The notes: generated from the sequence alone by a model not told the origin. 64,000 nt of DNA from an uncultured bacterium (GCA_947643145.1 CANRVD010000004.1:1-64000); one strand, 5' to 3'; positions 1-8,063 are shown, numbered from the stretch's first letter. A program made the numbers and translations.

Positions 1-130
1 TTTTTTGACTGGTTTGTCAAGTGTTTCTGACAAAAAAAGTGGGGGATTTTTATAACATTGGATTTGAAAGTCGCAGAAAATAAGGGCCGGAGAATCTGAG
101 AGACTATTATTTTAGAATGGAGGAAATTTT

Positions 131-2002
131 ATGGCAAACAAAAAAATAACAGAATTAGAACAAAATAATTATGTGCAAGATACAGATTTATTACTCTTAG
201 AAACGTCAGAGGGCACTCGTTCTATTAAATACGAAAACATAAAAAAACCTATTGATTCTTATATTGATGAAACAGTTAGTAATGCAATTGAAAATATCAA
301 TCCTTCCATTTCACTAGAAGATTTAGGATTAGATAAAGTAGACAACACTCCTGATAGCGAAAAGCAGGTGTCTTATGCTACTACTGCTGCAAATGCTACT
401 TATTCACAAACTTCCGGTTCTGCTCTAGAATCTACAAAAGCTACCCAAGATGGAAATGGAAATAATATTATTGAAACATATGCTACCAAAAAAGAAGTAA
501 AAACCGAAGTAGATGAATTAAAAGAAACTGTTAGTAATGTTGAAATAAACGACCAAACACCAACATTTACGGAATCTACAGAACGAACAAATATACAACC
601 AGGAGAAAAACTTTCTATTATATTAGGAAAAATAATGAAATTTTTCTCTGATTTAAAAACAGTTGCATTTAGTGGTTCTTATAATGATTTGAGTAATAAG
701 CCAACCATCCCAACAAAGACAAGTGAACTTACTAATGACAGCGGATTTAAAACCACAGATCATAACACATGGAAGGCAAATTCATCATCCAGTGAAGGAT
801 ATGTGTCTTCAGGAAGCGGACAGGCAAACAAAGTATGGAAAACAGATGCTAATGGTAATCCTGCATGGAGAGACGATGCAAATACCGTTTACACACATCC
901 AACCACTTCAGGAAATAAACATATTCCAAGTGGAGGTTCTTCTGGTCAGATATTAAGATGGTCTGCTGATGGTACTGCCGTATGGGGTGCTGATAATAAT
1001 ACTACTTATACTCCTGCATCCACAACTCCAAAAGCAAATGGAACTGCATCTGTCGGTACTTCTGTAAAATATGCAAGAGAAGACCATGTGCATCCTTTAC
1101 AAACTTCTGTAACTGGTTCAAGTGGTAGTTGTACTGGAAATGCAGCAACTGCTACAAGAGCAATAAACGATAGCGATGGTAATAAAATTACCGACACATA
1201 CGCCAAAAAGAGTGAGATTAGCAGTGGCGGCAGTGCATTAGATAGCAATTATAATTTTTCAGTGGGTAATACATCAGATAGCGCCATACACTATATTGAG
1301 ATAAAAAGTATGGGTTATCCTGCTAGAATTCAAAAGTCTGATAGGTTTCAGTTAACATTTATCCCGTGCACATCCTGTTCATATGGTCATATAAGTATGT
1401 TTGATGCCGGTTCTCCTAGTTCTCAATATCTTTATCCTGATACAGATAATATGGTTTCACTTGGGAAATCTGGTAATAGGTGGAAAGCAATCTATGCGGC
1501 AACATCAACTATAACGACATCAGATGCAAAATTAAAGAAAGATATTAAAATTCTTGATCAAGAACAAAGTGATGCACTAATTAAAAAGATTGAACCAGTC
1601 AGCTATGTTCTGATTGATGGAGAATCAGGTCGAACCCATTATGGTATGATTTCTAACCAAGTAGAAGAAGCATTAAGTGAATTAGGAATTTCCTCAACTG
1701 ACTTTGCTGGGTTTATCAAGTCTCCTAAGATGAGAGATATTACCGAGCAAGCGACTGATGAAGAAGAAAATGTTATATTTGATGAAAATAATGAACCAGT
1801 TATGGTAGTTGTTGGACAAGAAGAAACTGGAGAATATGACTATTTTCTTCGGTATGAAGAGTTTATTCCTATTCTTTGGAGAAATGCTCAGGATAAAAAT
1901 GAACGAATCAGGAATTTAGAGGAACAGAATACTAAACTTATTGAACGATTGAATAAATTGGAACAACGAATTGATAGTATGGAAAGTAATATTTTTTCTT
2001 AA
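131..2002 (+). CDS. Phage tail fibre / spike with S74 chaperone domain
   Basis: This 623-residue protein looks like a prophage receptor-binding tail fibre. The N-terminal 60 residues resemble fibre attachment regions of Firmicutes phages. The middle carries the loose tail-fibre repeat motifs [12 protein letters not shown] (about residue 197) and GNAATATRA (about residue 337). The C-terminal 150 residues match the intramolecular chaperone of the peptidase S74 family: [10 protein letters not shown] at about residue 457 contains the usual self-cleavage Ser-Asp, and the last 40 residues form a heptad coiled coil. In this family the chaperone directs trimer folding and is then cut off. The start has a good GGAGG site 7 bases upstream. 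No other structural phage gene follows, so this is the edge of a prophage or a remnant. Domain assignment is firm; host target is unknown. Confidence 0.82.
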   Translation: MANKKITELEQNNYVQDTDLLLLETSEGTRSIKYENIKKPIDSYIDETVSNAIENINPSISLEDLGLDKVDNTPDSEKQVSYATTAANATYSQTSGSALESTKATQDGNGNNIIETYATKKEVKTEVDELKETVSNVEINDQTPTFTESTERTNIQPGEKLSIILGKIMKFFSDLKTVAFSGSYNDLSNKPTIPTKTSELTNDSGFKTTDHNTWKANSSSSEGYVSSGSGQANKVWKTDANGNPAWRDDANTVYTHPTTSGNKHIPSGGSSGQILRWSADGTAVWGADNNTTYTPASTTPKANGTASVGTSVKYAREDHVHPLQTSVTGSSGSCTGNAATATRAINDSDGNKITDTYAKKSEISSGGSALDSNYNFSVGNTSDSAIHYIEIKSMGYPARIQKSDRFQLTFIPCTSCSYGHISMFDAGSPSSQYLYPDTDNMVSLGKSGNRWKAIYAATSTITTSDAKLKKDIKILDQEQSDALIKKIEPVSYVLIDGESGRTHYGMISNQVEEALSELGISSTDFAGFIKSPKMRDITEQATDEEENVIFDENNEPVMVVVGQEETGEYDYFLRYEEFIPILWRNAQDKNERIRNLEEQNTKLIERLNKLEQRIDSMESNIFS

Positions 2003-2150
2003 TAATTGTTGTCCATAAAAATAATAAATTTTTATGAAATGTCCATTTTATTGGAGTTAGAAAATAGCACTGTAGAAATATGGTGCTATTTTACTTCCAC
2101 TACTCCCCTACTCTCTTACACAACGATAAAACTATTGATGATGAAGAAGT

Positions 2151-2306
2151 CTACTCTTTATAAAATGAACTATCGAAGTTCAATCCATTCTGGTCAATGG
2201 AACAATGAAAATCTTTAGTCTTTTTGTAGAATATACTATGCACCAGATAGTAACATAATCCAAACTCTACAAGTTTCAAACCAAAATCAAGTATTAGTTC
2301 TACCAT
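2151..2306 (-). CDS. Small hypothetical protein, 51 aa
   Basis: A short gene beginning MVELILDFGLKLVEFGLCYY, with an excellent GGAAGGGAGGTGAGAC ribosome site just upstream of the ATG. The first half is amphipathic to hydrophobic and could be one membrane-associated helix; the second half is charged and polar. A possible promoter (TTGTAA, 18 bases, TAAAAT) lies about 180 bases upstream on the same strand. It sits between the phage tail fibre and decayed phage fragments, so it may be phage accessory cargo. I do not recognise the family. The ribosome site and protein-like composition are the only support. Confidence 0.42.
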   Translation of the reverse strand: MVELILDFGLKLVEFGLCYYLVHSIFYKKTKDFHCSIDQNGLNFDSSFYKE

Positions 2307-2523
2307 GTCTCACCTCCCTTCCGTGATACTGATAACGGTTGGGAATTAAGACGTGGAGAACCCACAAGATGTTTTTCTTCCAAGAGCGTTACTCTCACTT
2401 TCTTCTGTAAAATAGAAATGTGAATTAATAAGTTACACTTCTCAGCCGACTTCGATTCATACATATTTTACCACTTATATAATCTTATTTACAACAAGAC
2501 ATTAGTTTAAAAAAGGAGAACTT

Positions 2524-2683
2524 ATGGCAAGTAAAGCATATAAAGGATTACTTAATCTTTGAATAAAAATATAAATATTGCTGTAGAAAATACATATAAC
2601 AGACTTCTTGGTTCATTACAGGAAATTATAGAAACAGAATTTTATGATATGTTTGAACCAGACTACTATTCAAGGACACTGAG
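2524..2683 (+). pseudogene. Decayed phage-like gene fragment
   Basis: After a good AAAAGGAGAACTT ribosome site an ATG opens MASKAYKGLLNL and stops at once. About 13 bases on, another frame reads VENTYNRLLGSLQEIIETEF and continues through a tyrosine-rich stretch (DMFEPDYYSRT) that resembles the N terminus of small phage proteins I have seen in clostridial prophages. The frames do not join, so I read this as a broken gene. The exact family is not certain. Confidence 0.35.
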
Positions 2684-2686
2684 CTT

Positions 2687-2869
2687 TTGGCGGTCAGCTA
2701 CATCAAAGATGGTAAAAAAGCTTGTGGGCAGGTTCTGATGGATGAATCTAAAATGAATTATTACGATTTTGGGACTGGTGATAAACAGATTTATGCCGCC
2801 TCGATTGGATCACACGGAGGTATTATTACTGTAAGATTTTCTGATGTTGAACATTTAGAAATATTTTAG
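2687..2869 (+). CDS. Short open frame, probably the tail of the same broken region
   Basis: A 60-residue frame starting at a TTG (LAVSYIKDGKKACGQ...). It contains a plausible folded stretch (YDFGTGDKQIYAASIGSHGGIITV) and ends in VEHLEIF. There is no convincing ribosome site, and it overlaps the end of the preceding broken frame in another register. It could be a real small protein or the C-terminal part of a decayed phage gene. No family recognised. Confidence 0.25.
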   Translation: MAVSYIKDGKKACGQVLMDESKMNYYDFGTGDKQIYAASIGSHGGIITVRFSDVEHLEIF

Positions 2870-2901
2870 TGACTAATAGTTTTAAATATAGAGAAAAGTA
2901 A

Positions 2902-2930
2902 TTGACATACTTATATCTTTATGCAATAAT
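2902..2930 (+). promoter_or_regulatory. Sigma-A promoter for the putative antitoxin RNA
   Basis: TTGACA at 2902-2907 and AATAAT at 2925-2930 with an ideal 17-base spacer. It points right, toward the small toxin gene on the other strand, and no plausible coding frame follows before the terminator at 3008-3041. Confidence 0.6.
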
Positions 2931-2936
2931 GAACAT

Positions 2937-3045
2937 AGACAACAAGTAAAAGATGCTATCCGTAAAGCAAGCGGTTAGTCCCAAGTTTAATTAAATTCTT
3001 TATTTAGAAAATAACCGTACTTTGACGAGGGCGGTTATTTTCGTT
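2937..3045 (+). ncRNA. Putative antisense RNA of a type I toxin-antitoxin locus
   Basis: Inferred RNA of about 110 bases from the consensus promoter at 2902-2930 to the hairpin terminator at 3008-3041. Its 3' end overlaps the 3' end of the convergent toxin gene, so the two RNAs are complementary over the shared hairpin and the last toxin codon. It also carries TGCTATCC and GCGGTTAGTCC (2954-2981), blocks that recur, same sense, in the leader of the toxin RNA (3203-3231 on the minus strand). Known convergent systems such as txpA/RatA and par share this general plan. The RNA has not been observed; promoter and terminator are the evidence. Confidence 0.5.
3008..3041. terminator. Bidirectional terminator shared by toxin and antisense RNA
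   Basis: AAAATAACCG (3008-3017) pairs perfectly with CGGTTATTTT (3032-3041) around a 14-base loop. Runs of T on one side and A on the other make it work in both directions. The toxin stop codon lies inside the right arm. Confidence 0.7.
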
Positions 3046-3118
3046 TACCGATACTGTAGAACAGACCGGCGACTGCAACAAGCATTATTACAAATTGTAT
3101 AATCTGATCTAAGGACAT
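3035..3118 (-). CDS. Small hydrophobic peptide, type I toxin-like (27 aa)
   Basis: The 27-residue product begins MSLDQIIQFVIMLVAVAGLF and ends YSIGKRK. It is a single membrane-spanning helix followed by a basic tail, the hallmark of type I toxins of the TxpA/BsrG/holin-like group. The ribosome site is near perfect (AAGGAGGGG, 7 bases before ATG). The leader is about 115 bases and contains a stable hairpin (3188-3206), as expected for a translationally controlled toxin RNA. A convergent antisense RNA gene overlaps the 3' end. It is too short for routine gene callers. Toxicity is inference; the gene structure is seen directly. Confidence 0.62.
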   Translation of the reverse strand: MSLDQIIQFVIMLVAVAGLFYSIGKRK

Positions 3119-3239
3119 AATTGCAATCCCCTCCTTCACTTCGATATTTCTTCCAGAGAAGATTATCTATGTAAACAGAGGGTATCAGTCCCTCTGAGAG
3201 AAGGACTAACCGCCTACCACTTTGGATAGCACCAAATTG

Positions 3240-3267
3240 ATTGTAACATATTGTCATATATTGTCAA
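3240..3267 (-). promoter_or_regulatory. Promoter of the toxin-like peptide gene
   Basis: On the minus strand, TTGACA (3262-3267) and TACAAT (3240-3245) are 16 bases apart. Transcription would start near 3233 and give a leader of about 115 bases before the peptide. Confidence 0.6.
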
Positions 3268-3333
3268 TTGTTAATGAGTTTATTTCAAATATCTGAAGTT
3301 GTAGCGGTTGCTATATATAAAAAGGTACTCATT

Positions 3334-3447
3334 ATGAAAATGATTAGTGACGAAGCGTTTAAGGCTTTAAGTTTTAACGAGCAAAAGGACTATCTAATTA
3401 ATGTCATAAAGAATTTCTCAGTAATGATAACCACAGTTTTTGAATGA
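3334..3447 (+). CDS. Small hypothetical, 37 aa
   Basis: A short frame starting MKMISDEAFKALSFNEQKDY and ending in MITTVFE. The first part looks like a soluble helical protein, the end is hydrophobic. The ribosome site (AAAGGTACTCATT) is only fair. It may be the N-terminal piece of a truncated gene. No family recognised. Confidence 0.25.
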   Translation: MKMISDEAFKALSFNEQKDYLINVIKNFSVMITTVFE

Positions 3448-3511
3448 GTGAACAAAACATTCAGGAATTACAGCTTAAGATATGATATACTATATTTGAA
3501 GTGAATATCAT

Positions 3512-3571
3512 ATGAAAAAATTAAGTTTAATGGATGTGCTAGAAGGCATAGAGGATACGCGTAATGAATAA
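3512..3571 (+). pseudogene. N-terminal scrap of an ISAs1-type transposase
   Basis: Nineteen codons, MKKLSLMDVLEGIEDTRNE then stop. The VLxxIxDxRN pattern is the opening of the DDE_Tnp_1-associated domain at the start of ISAs1/H-repeat transposases. Nothing after it continues the family, so this would be a remnant of an insertion sequence. The match is short, hence low confidence. Confidence 0.3.
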
Positions 3572-3575
3572 TTTC

Positions 3576-3648
3576 AAAAAGGTGTATAGGTAATCTATGC
3601 CAAAGCCCGTATTAGGACTTGACAGGAAAATGTCTATGCACCTTTTAT
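3576..3648. terminator. Long-loop inverted repeat, possible terminator
   Basis: AAAAAGGTGTATAG (3576-3589) pairs with CTATGCACCTTTTATT (3634-3648) across a 44-base loop. The T-rich right side suggests a terminator on the plus strand; it could equally be a residue of a mobile element end. Confidence 0.35.
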
Positions 3649-3663
3649 TTGTTATGTGTTTGG

Positions 3664-3846
3664 TTATTCTTTAATACGATCAAGTTCTGTAAGGTTGACA
3701 CCGAATGATTGAAGAATAATTTTTAATTCTATATAACGTACTTTCATTGATTTATATGCATCCGACTCTTTGTCTATAAGCAGCATCCAATTTTGTAACC
3801 TGGAAAACTCCTCAATATTTCTTTGCATTGTTTCTTTTTCTGTCAT
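3664..3846 (-). CDS. Small GVNLT-type protein, 60 aa
   Basis: A soluble, helical, charged protein of 60 residues ending ILQSFGVNLTELDRIKE. A second member lies at 25327-25518 in this window and ends ILNVCGVNLTDIDEIKE; the two share the pattern YxxLKxIL then GVNLTxxDxIKE. The ribosome site (AAGGGTGGTGATAAT) is good. I know similar short hypothetical proteins from Lachnospiraceae but no function. It stands alone between decayed phage genes and a truncated gene. Confidence 0.6.
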   Translation of the reverse strand: MTEKETMQRNIEEFSRLQNWMLLIDKESDAYKSMKVRYIELKIILQSFGVNLTELDRIKE

Positions 3847-3989
3847 ATTATCACCACCCTTGTTGGATTAGTATGCTCTTGTTTAATATTTGTATCGTTA
3901 TATTTATTATAGTAAATTAAATGGAGAATGTAAAGTAATATGTTATAAGAATTAATTGCGCTATACCATTGCATTCCATTTAAGAAGTG

Positions 3990-4247
3990 CTATTTTACAC
4001 CCATAAATGATAATCCAATCTGCCCTATCCTTCTTTGTTCTGTTCCACCCCATTCTCTTTTTATAAAACCTCTTCCATTTATAGCTGTTTCTTGCCACTG
4101 GCACAAAAATTCTTCTGTCCTCTTCACATTCGATCCAGAAAATCTGTTTATCCTGTTTCTGCGGCTTAAAACATATCTTAAGCTGTCTGTACTTTTATCA
4201 TAATCCCCTATATCGTAATTCGGTTCTGCATACGTCCAAAAAACATT
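3990..4247 (-). pseudogene. N-terminally truncated fragment of unknown gene
   Basis: An open frame of about 85 codons (YAEPNYDIGDYDKSTDSLRY... ending GQIGLSFMGVK) has protein-like composition but no start of its own. Reading upstream, its first codons come from the end of a family A palindromic repeat (4248-4269) and it has no ribosome site. I read it as the C-terminal remainder of a gene whose front was lost at the repeat. No family recognised; it may also be non-coding. Confidence 0.25.
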
Positions 4248-4269
4248 GATATTTAACCACCTTAGTAAT
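4248..4269. repeat. Half-site of palindromic repeat family A
   Basis: GATATTTAACCACCTTAGTAAT is one terminal arm of the family A element found complete at 31569, 32655, 43298 and 12993. The opposite arm is absent, so the element has been truncated, apparently together with the gene on its left. Confidence 0.6.
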
Positions 4270-4315
4270 ATAATAGGCAATGAATAAAATTCTATTTTTT
4301 TTGCAGAGGAAAATA

Positions 4316-4841
4316 GAAATGTATCCTGAAGAAGAACTTAGGCTGGAACTTCAAGACACCGAATGTCCATTAGAATTCACTGATCACGATAGAAAAATAG
4401 TTAGGGCAATTGTTTATGACAGGATGGAAAATTTTTATTTTGTAAGAGCTGTTCGTGAGGACGATTTTGGAAAAGCTACATTAATTGAAACGTCAGGTGG
4501 TGCAGAGCAAGGTGAGGACTTGATTACAGCTATAGAAAGAGAACTTAAGGAAGAACTGGGAGTACAAGTTGATGTCATATGTAAAATAGGAGTGGCAAGT
4601 GATTATTATAATTTAATTCACAGACATAATATTAATCATTATTTCTTATGCCAAATTAATTCTTTTGGAGAAAAGAATTTAACTATAAGAAAGCTTTCAT
4701 TTATCAACATTAAAACTGACGTATGATGAAGCAGTTAGTGAATATAATAACAGCACTAATACAAAACTGGGCAGGCTTGTTGCAAATAGAGAATTACCAA
4801 TATTGAAACAAGCACAAGAAAAAATAAATAAGGTATATTAA
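4316..4841 (+). pseudogene. Nudix hydrolase, frameshifted
   Basis: The first frame (starting MYPEEELRLELQD) contains a recognisable Nudix box: GGAEQGEDLITAIERELKEE with downstream LGVQ, the Mg2+-binding helix that hydrolyses nucleoside diphosphate derivatives. After about residue 140 (near 4680) the protein loses sense. In another frame it resumes as SFHLSTLKLTYDEAVSEYNN and runs to NRELPILKQAQEKINKVY, the usual end of this Nudix subfamily, stopping at 4841. One short insertion or deletion explains this. The frame can be extended upstream to an ATG at 4280, but the family normally starts near MYPEE. Probably inactive. Confidence 0.7.
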
Positions 4842-4856
4842 GTACAGAAAAAGCAT

Positions 4857-6002
4857 CTAATCACTGATTCCTGAAATCAATACCCTCTCTAAACGGTTTC
4901 CAAGGCGGCTTAATATTTCATTTGTGATAGTTCCTTCCTGTTCTGCCAAATCATAGACAGAAATCTCCCTATCCCCAGAGCGGCCAATAACCACTGCAAC
5001 ATCCCCCTGGCTTACATCAGGTATATCCGTTATATCCACTAACATCTGATCCATGCAGACTGAACCGATAATGGGTGCTATCCCTGAACCAACTAGTACA
5101 TTACCGCCGCCAAAAGATAAAGAACGTGGAATGCCATCGGCATATCCGATTGATAACACAGCAATTTTCTTATCCTTATCCGCTACATACTGTAAACCAT
5201 ATCCCGCTGATTCTCCTCTTGATAAGCTTTTCACCAAAACCACCCTTGCCTTAACGGACAATATCGGCGATAAAGGAACACCTGCCTGCGGTAAATCCCT
5301 GCGGCTGCTGAGTACACCATAAAGAGCGATGCCCGGTCTGGCATAATCGCCTGCCAATTCTGGATAATGAAGAATCCCATAACTGGACTGGAGATGTATT
5401 TTGGGACAGGGATAACCGTTCCTTTCAAGCTGTGCAAGCACACGGTAGAACTTTTTTCCCTGTAAATATGTATATTCCCTGCCTCTAGGTGCTGTATCAT
5501 CAGAAGCGCATAAATGTGTGTAAATGCCTTCCACCACCAGATTATTGCAACCAAATACCCGAATGATTTCAGCCATGTTCTCACAATCCATCCCCAGACG
5601 ATGCATACCCGTGTCAATCTTTAAGTGTACTTTTACCTTTGCTCCATAGATATCCAAAAGTTTTGCATAGGAATAATCAACCACTGTCTGAATAAGATTG
5701 TACTGCTCTAAGATAGAAAACTGTTCCGGGTGGGTATATCCTAAAACTAAAATTTCTCCCTCCACCCCGTTTTTTCGAAGTTCTGCCCCCTCGGCAACCG
5801 TTGCCACGCAGCAGGATTTTACCCCACAGGCATTCAGCTCTTTTGCAATCAATACTGCACCGTGCCCATATGCGTTTGCCTTCACGGCCGGCATCAAATG
5901 GCATTCTGATGGCAACAGGCTTTGCAATATCCTGATATTATGATGAAGATTTTCCCTGTTTATCTCAATCCATGCCCGTCCCTCTTTATACAATTTTATC
6001 AT
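4857..6002 (-). CDS. alr: Alanine/serine racemase, VanT-type soluble form
   Basis: A PLP-dependent fold III racemase of 381 residues that makes D-amino acids for cell-wall precursors in the cytosol. The PLP lysine is Lys41 in AVKANAYGHG, the second catalytic base is probably Tyr268 in the GYG block, and CMDQ lies at 316-319. The end GTITNEILSRLGNRLER is close to the racemase half of VanT proteins of vanC/vanG clusters, but the membrane acyltransferase half of VanT is missing. It is last in a tight minus-strand run after a VanG-like ligase and an acyltransferase (gaps of 16-17 bases). The context suggests D-serine production. Alanine racemization alone is the alternative; the substrate cannot be settled from sequence. 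Confidence 0.85.
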   Translation of the reverse strand: MIKLYKEGRAWIEINRENLHHNIRILQSLLPSECHLMPAVKANAYGHGAVLIAKELNACGVKSCCVATVAEGAELRKNGVEGEILVLGYTHPEQFSILEQYNLIQTVVDYSYAKLLDIYGAKVKVHLKIDTGMHRLGMDCENMAEIIRVFGCNNLVVEGIYTHLCASDDTAPRGREYTYLQGKKFYRVLAQLERNGYPCPKIHLQSSYGILHYPELAGDYARPGIALYGVLSSRRDLPQAGVPLSPILSVKARVVLVKSLSRGESAGYGLQYVADKDKKIAVLSIGYADGIPRSLSFGGGNVLVGSGIAPIIGSVCMDQMLVDITDIPDVSQGDVAVVIGRSGDREISVYDLAEQEGTITNEILSRLGNRLERVLISGISD

Positions 6003-6018
6003 GTCCTCTTCCCCTCAA

Positions 6019-6489
6019 TCAAACCCTTTTTCTCTCTATCAAACGTACCGGCTGTGAGACAACCGTGCAATTATCCGGTACATCTTTTCCTACAACTGCT
6101 CCTGCCCCAATGCATACATTATCCCCGATTCTGATATTGCCAATGATAACCGCCCCTGCTCCAATCAGGCAGTTATTCCCAATAACCGGCGCCTCCCTGT
6201 TTACCTCACCAATCGTAACATTCTGGTATATCCGGCAATTCTCTCCTATCCTTGCATACCTTGAAATAAAAATTCCATGTAATCCATGAGGAAGGGAAGG
6301 TATATTTTTTATCATGGTATCAGGTCCAATGTACCCACCATGCCGATGTGCGCTCCTGCTCATCAGAAAAGTGAAGGCATCATGCAGCAGCCTGTTTTTT
6401 GCTTTTTGCTGCATCCTGTAAAATAGCCAGAAAAGCCGCAGGTCATTCCCTCTGGAATATTCAATAATTGTTCTTCTAATGCCCATCAA
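6019..6489 (-). CDS. Hexapeptide-repeat acyltransferase, serine acetyltransferase-like
   Basis: A 156-residue left-handed beta-helix protein. After an N-terminal helical part, imperfect hexapeptides run from about residue 70 to 145 (IGENCRIYQNVTIG, VIGNNCLIGAGAVIIG, IRIGDNVCIGAGAVV), followed by the closing KDVPDNCTVVSQPVRLI typical of serine O-acetyltransferases and sugar acetyltransferases. It probably transfers an acetyl group from acetyl-CoA. It is shorter than CysE and lacks the classical CysE N-terminal domain. It lies between the ligase and racemase of the vanG-like cassette, where vanXY would be expected, so its acceptor may be serine or a cell-wall intermediate; that is inference. 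Confidence 0.72.
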   Translation of the reverse strand: MMGIRRTIIEYSRGNDLRLFWLFYRMQQKAKNRLLHDAFTFLMSRSAHRHGGYIGPDTMIKNIPSLPHGLHGIFISRYARIGENCRIYQNVTIGEVNREAPVIGNNCLIGAGAVIIGNIRIGDNVCIGAGAVVGKDVPDNCTVVSQPVRLIERKRV

Positions 6490-6506
6490 ATCCCCCCGTT
6501 TCTGCG

Positions 6507-7595
6507 CTACTCCCTATCTCTGTCGTATGCCAGTTCAATCACACCGGAAATCACTTCCGCAAAGCCAATTCCTGCTGCTTTCATCATATTCGGAAAACGG
6601 CTGTGTGTGGTAAATCCGGGTATGGTATTAACCTCGTTAAAAAAAATTTCACCAGAATCCGAAAGAAACAAATCCACTCTGGCAAATCCCCTGCATCCTA
6701 AAACCTTATATATAACAGCTGCCACATACTTTATTTTTTGCGCTATTTCTTCTGGTACTCTAGCCGGAACATGGATTGCAGAATTTTTCAGGGTATATTT
6801 TTCTTCATAATCAAAGAAAACTTCTGAAAGTTCAATTTCGTCTATCTCCCCCATGGTCAGCTTCTCATTTCCCATAATAGCACAGCCCACTTCAAAGCCT
6901 GAGATATTTTGCTCTATAATAACATTTTCATCATACTGGAAAGCAACCTCCATTGCGGCTGCAAGTTCTTTTTCAGCAAAAACTTTAGCCACACCATAGG
7001 AGGACCCCGCCTTAACCGGTTTTACAAATAGCGGATATCCGATTTTTTCTGCCCGCTCTTTTACCTCTGTTAGATCTGTATTCCTGCCTATAACAAAAGA
7101 CTCCGGCACACAAATTCCCTCTGCTAAAGCCATCCTGTGTGCCCTGTCTTTATCCATGCACAGCGCAGAAGAAAGAATCCCGCATCCTACAACTGGAACA
7201 TCCAGAAGTTCAAATAACCCCTGTATCGTACCATCCTCACCATTTTGTCCATGCAGAACCGGAAAAACAACATCGATATTTTGTTTTTCTATTCCGCTCT
7301 TTTTCAGTAAAAGTAAACTATGGCTGTCTCGGTCTGGTAAAATCGCAACCAGTGTACAATCCTCATCATTACACCATGTATCGGAACTGATTTTCCCTAA
7401 TTCACCATCAAACCGATACCAGCTCCCATCTGGTGAAATCCCAATCAGAATCATCTCATATTTTGATTTGTCGATATGACATATTATGGAATATGCTGAT
7501 GCAAGCGATACCTTATACTCCGGTGAACATCCTCCAAAGATTACTGCAATCCTCTTTTTTTCATTCCCATTTTTACATCGAAACGTATCTCTCAA
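6507..7595 (-). CDS. vanG-like: VanG-like D-Ala-D-Ser / D-Ala-D-Ala ligase
   Basis: An ATP-grasp ligase of about 362 residues, cytosolic, which joins D-Ala to a second D-amino acid for peptidoglycan precursors. Visible motifs: AVIFGGCSPEYKVSL near the start, VFPVLHGQNGEDGTIQG, GCGILSSALCMDKD, the ATP-grasp core PLFVKPVKAGSSYGV, the loop FFDYEEKYTLK and FNEVNTIPGFT. The EEKYTLK loop and LSSALCMDK are close to what I remember of VanG and VanC rather than housekeeping Ddl. I chose the TTG at 7595, because GGAGG is only 2 bases from the ATG at 7601 but 8 from this TTG. It is preceded by a degraded vanW, as in vanG operons. No vanXY is present, so resistance cannot be assumed. Confidence 0.8.
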   Translation of the reverse strand: MRDTFRCKNGNEKKRIAVIFGGCSPEYKVSLASAYSIICHIDKSKYEMILIGISPDGSWYRFDGELGKISSDTWCNDEDCTLVAILPDRDSHSLLLLKKSGIEKQNIDVVFPVLHGQNGEDGTIQGLFELLDVPVVGCGILSSALCMDKDRAHRMALAEGICVPESFVIGRNTDLTEVKERAEKIGYPLFVKPVKAGSSYGVAKVFAEKELAAAMEVAFQYDENVIIEQNISGFEVGCAIMGNEKLTMGEIDEIELSEVFFDYEEKYTLKNSAIHVPARVPEEIAQKIKYVAAVIYKVLGCRGFARVDLFLSDSGEIFFNEVNTIPGFTTHSRFPNMMKAAGIGFAEVISGVIELAYDRDRE

Positions 7596-7621
7596 AATCA
7601 TTCCCTCCTTAAAATTCTATT

Positions 7622-7999
7622 TTATCTTATTACTTCCACATTATCAGGAAGTGGATAACCTATTTTACAACAGTTTATATAAAACTTCTGAAGAAATACA
7701 TTCTCTTTCAGGAAGCAGTACAACGCTTTTTACCACATCAACTTTTTCAAATATTTCATTATCTTTTTTATAATAGGAAAAGTCTTTGTTGGTAACAATA
7801 ATTTCTTGTTTCATATCATGGTCTGCTAAAACTGTTGCATCCACACCAAGCAGTGCATCACTTGGTGGTTCTGGGAAATCCTTTTGGCATGCCCATGCTG
7901 CTCAACTACTGTCAATGGAGTGTGTAAAAACATCTTCCGCTGCTTTCTCCTAACCAGAAGCAGCCATGGAAAAATCTGTGTGACATATTTTCTGCTCAT
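7622..7999 (-). pseudogene. vanW: vanW, degraded
   Basis: The start has a strong AGGAGGGG site and reads MSRKYVTQIFPWLLLVRRKQ, the N terminus of VanW proteins. It then jumps to MFLHTPLTVVEQHGHAK, a motif normally about 150 residues further on, so the middle is deleted. A frameshift follows; PEPPSDALLGVDATV and the C-terminal EIFEKVDVVKSVVLL continue in a second frame, and the last residues (IGYPLPDNVEVIR) lie in a third. The product is clearly dead. Its position directly ahead of the VanG-like ligase matches the vanW-vanG order of known vanG operons. Confidence 0.75.
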
Positions 8000-8017
8000 A
8001 GTCCCCTCCTAACGATG

Positions 8018-8063
8018 CAAAAAACTCCTGATGGATATATAATATCACATCAGGAGCTTTTTA
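8018..8063 (-). terminator. Terminator after the ABC exporter operon
   Basis: CTCCTGATG (8025-8033) pairs with CATCAGGAG (8048-8056), flanked by A and T runs on both sides. It follows the permease gene ending at 8147 and precedes the degraded vanW start, so it separates the two operons. Confidence 0.65.

Noticed and set aside
2006-2218. Plus-strand frame of 70 codons after the tail fibre
   Set aside because: No ribosome site, unlikely composition, and it overlaps the better supported minus-strand gene 2151-2306.
3045-3257. A 70-residue minus-strand frame across the toxin leader
   Set aside because: It overlaps the toxin-like peptide and its leader in another frame, lacks a ribosome site and has no protein-like composition.
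5053-7479. Plus-strand open frames across the racemase, acyltransferase and ligase
   Set aside because: The minus-strand frames carry all family motifs; these are their antisense.
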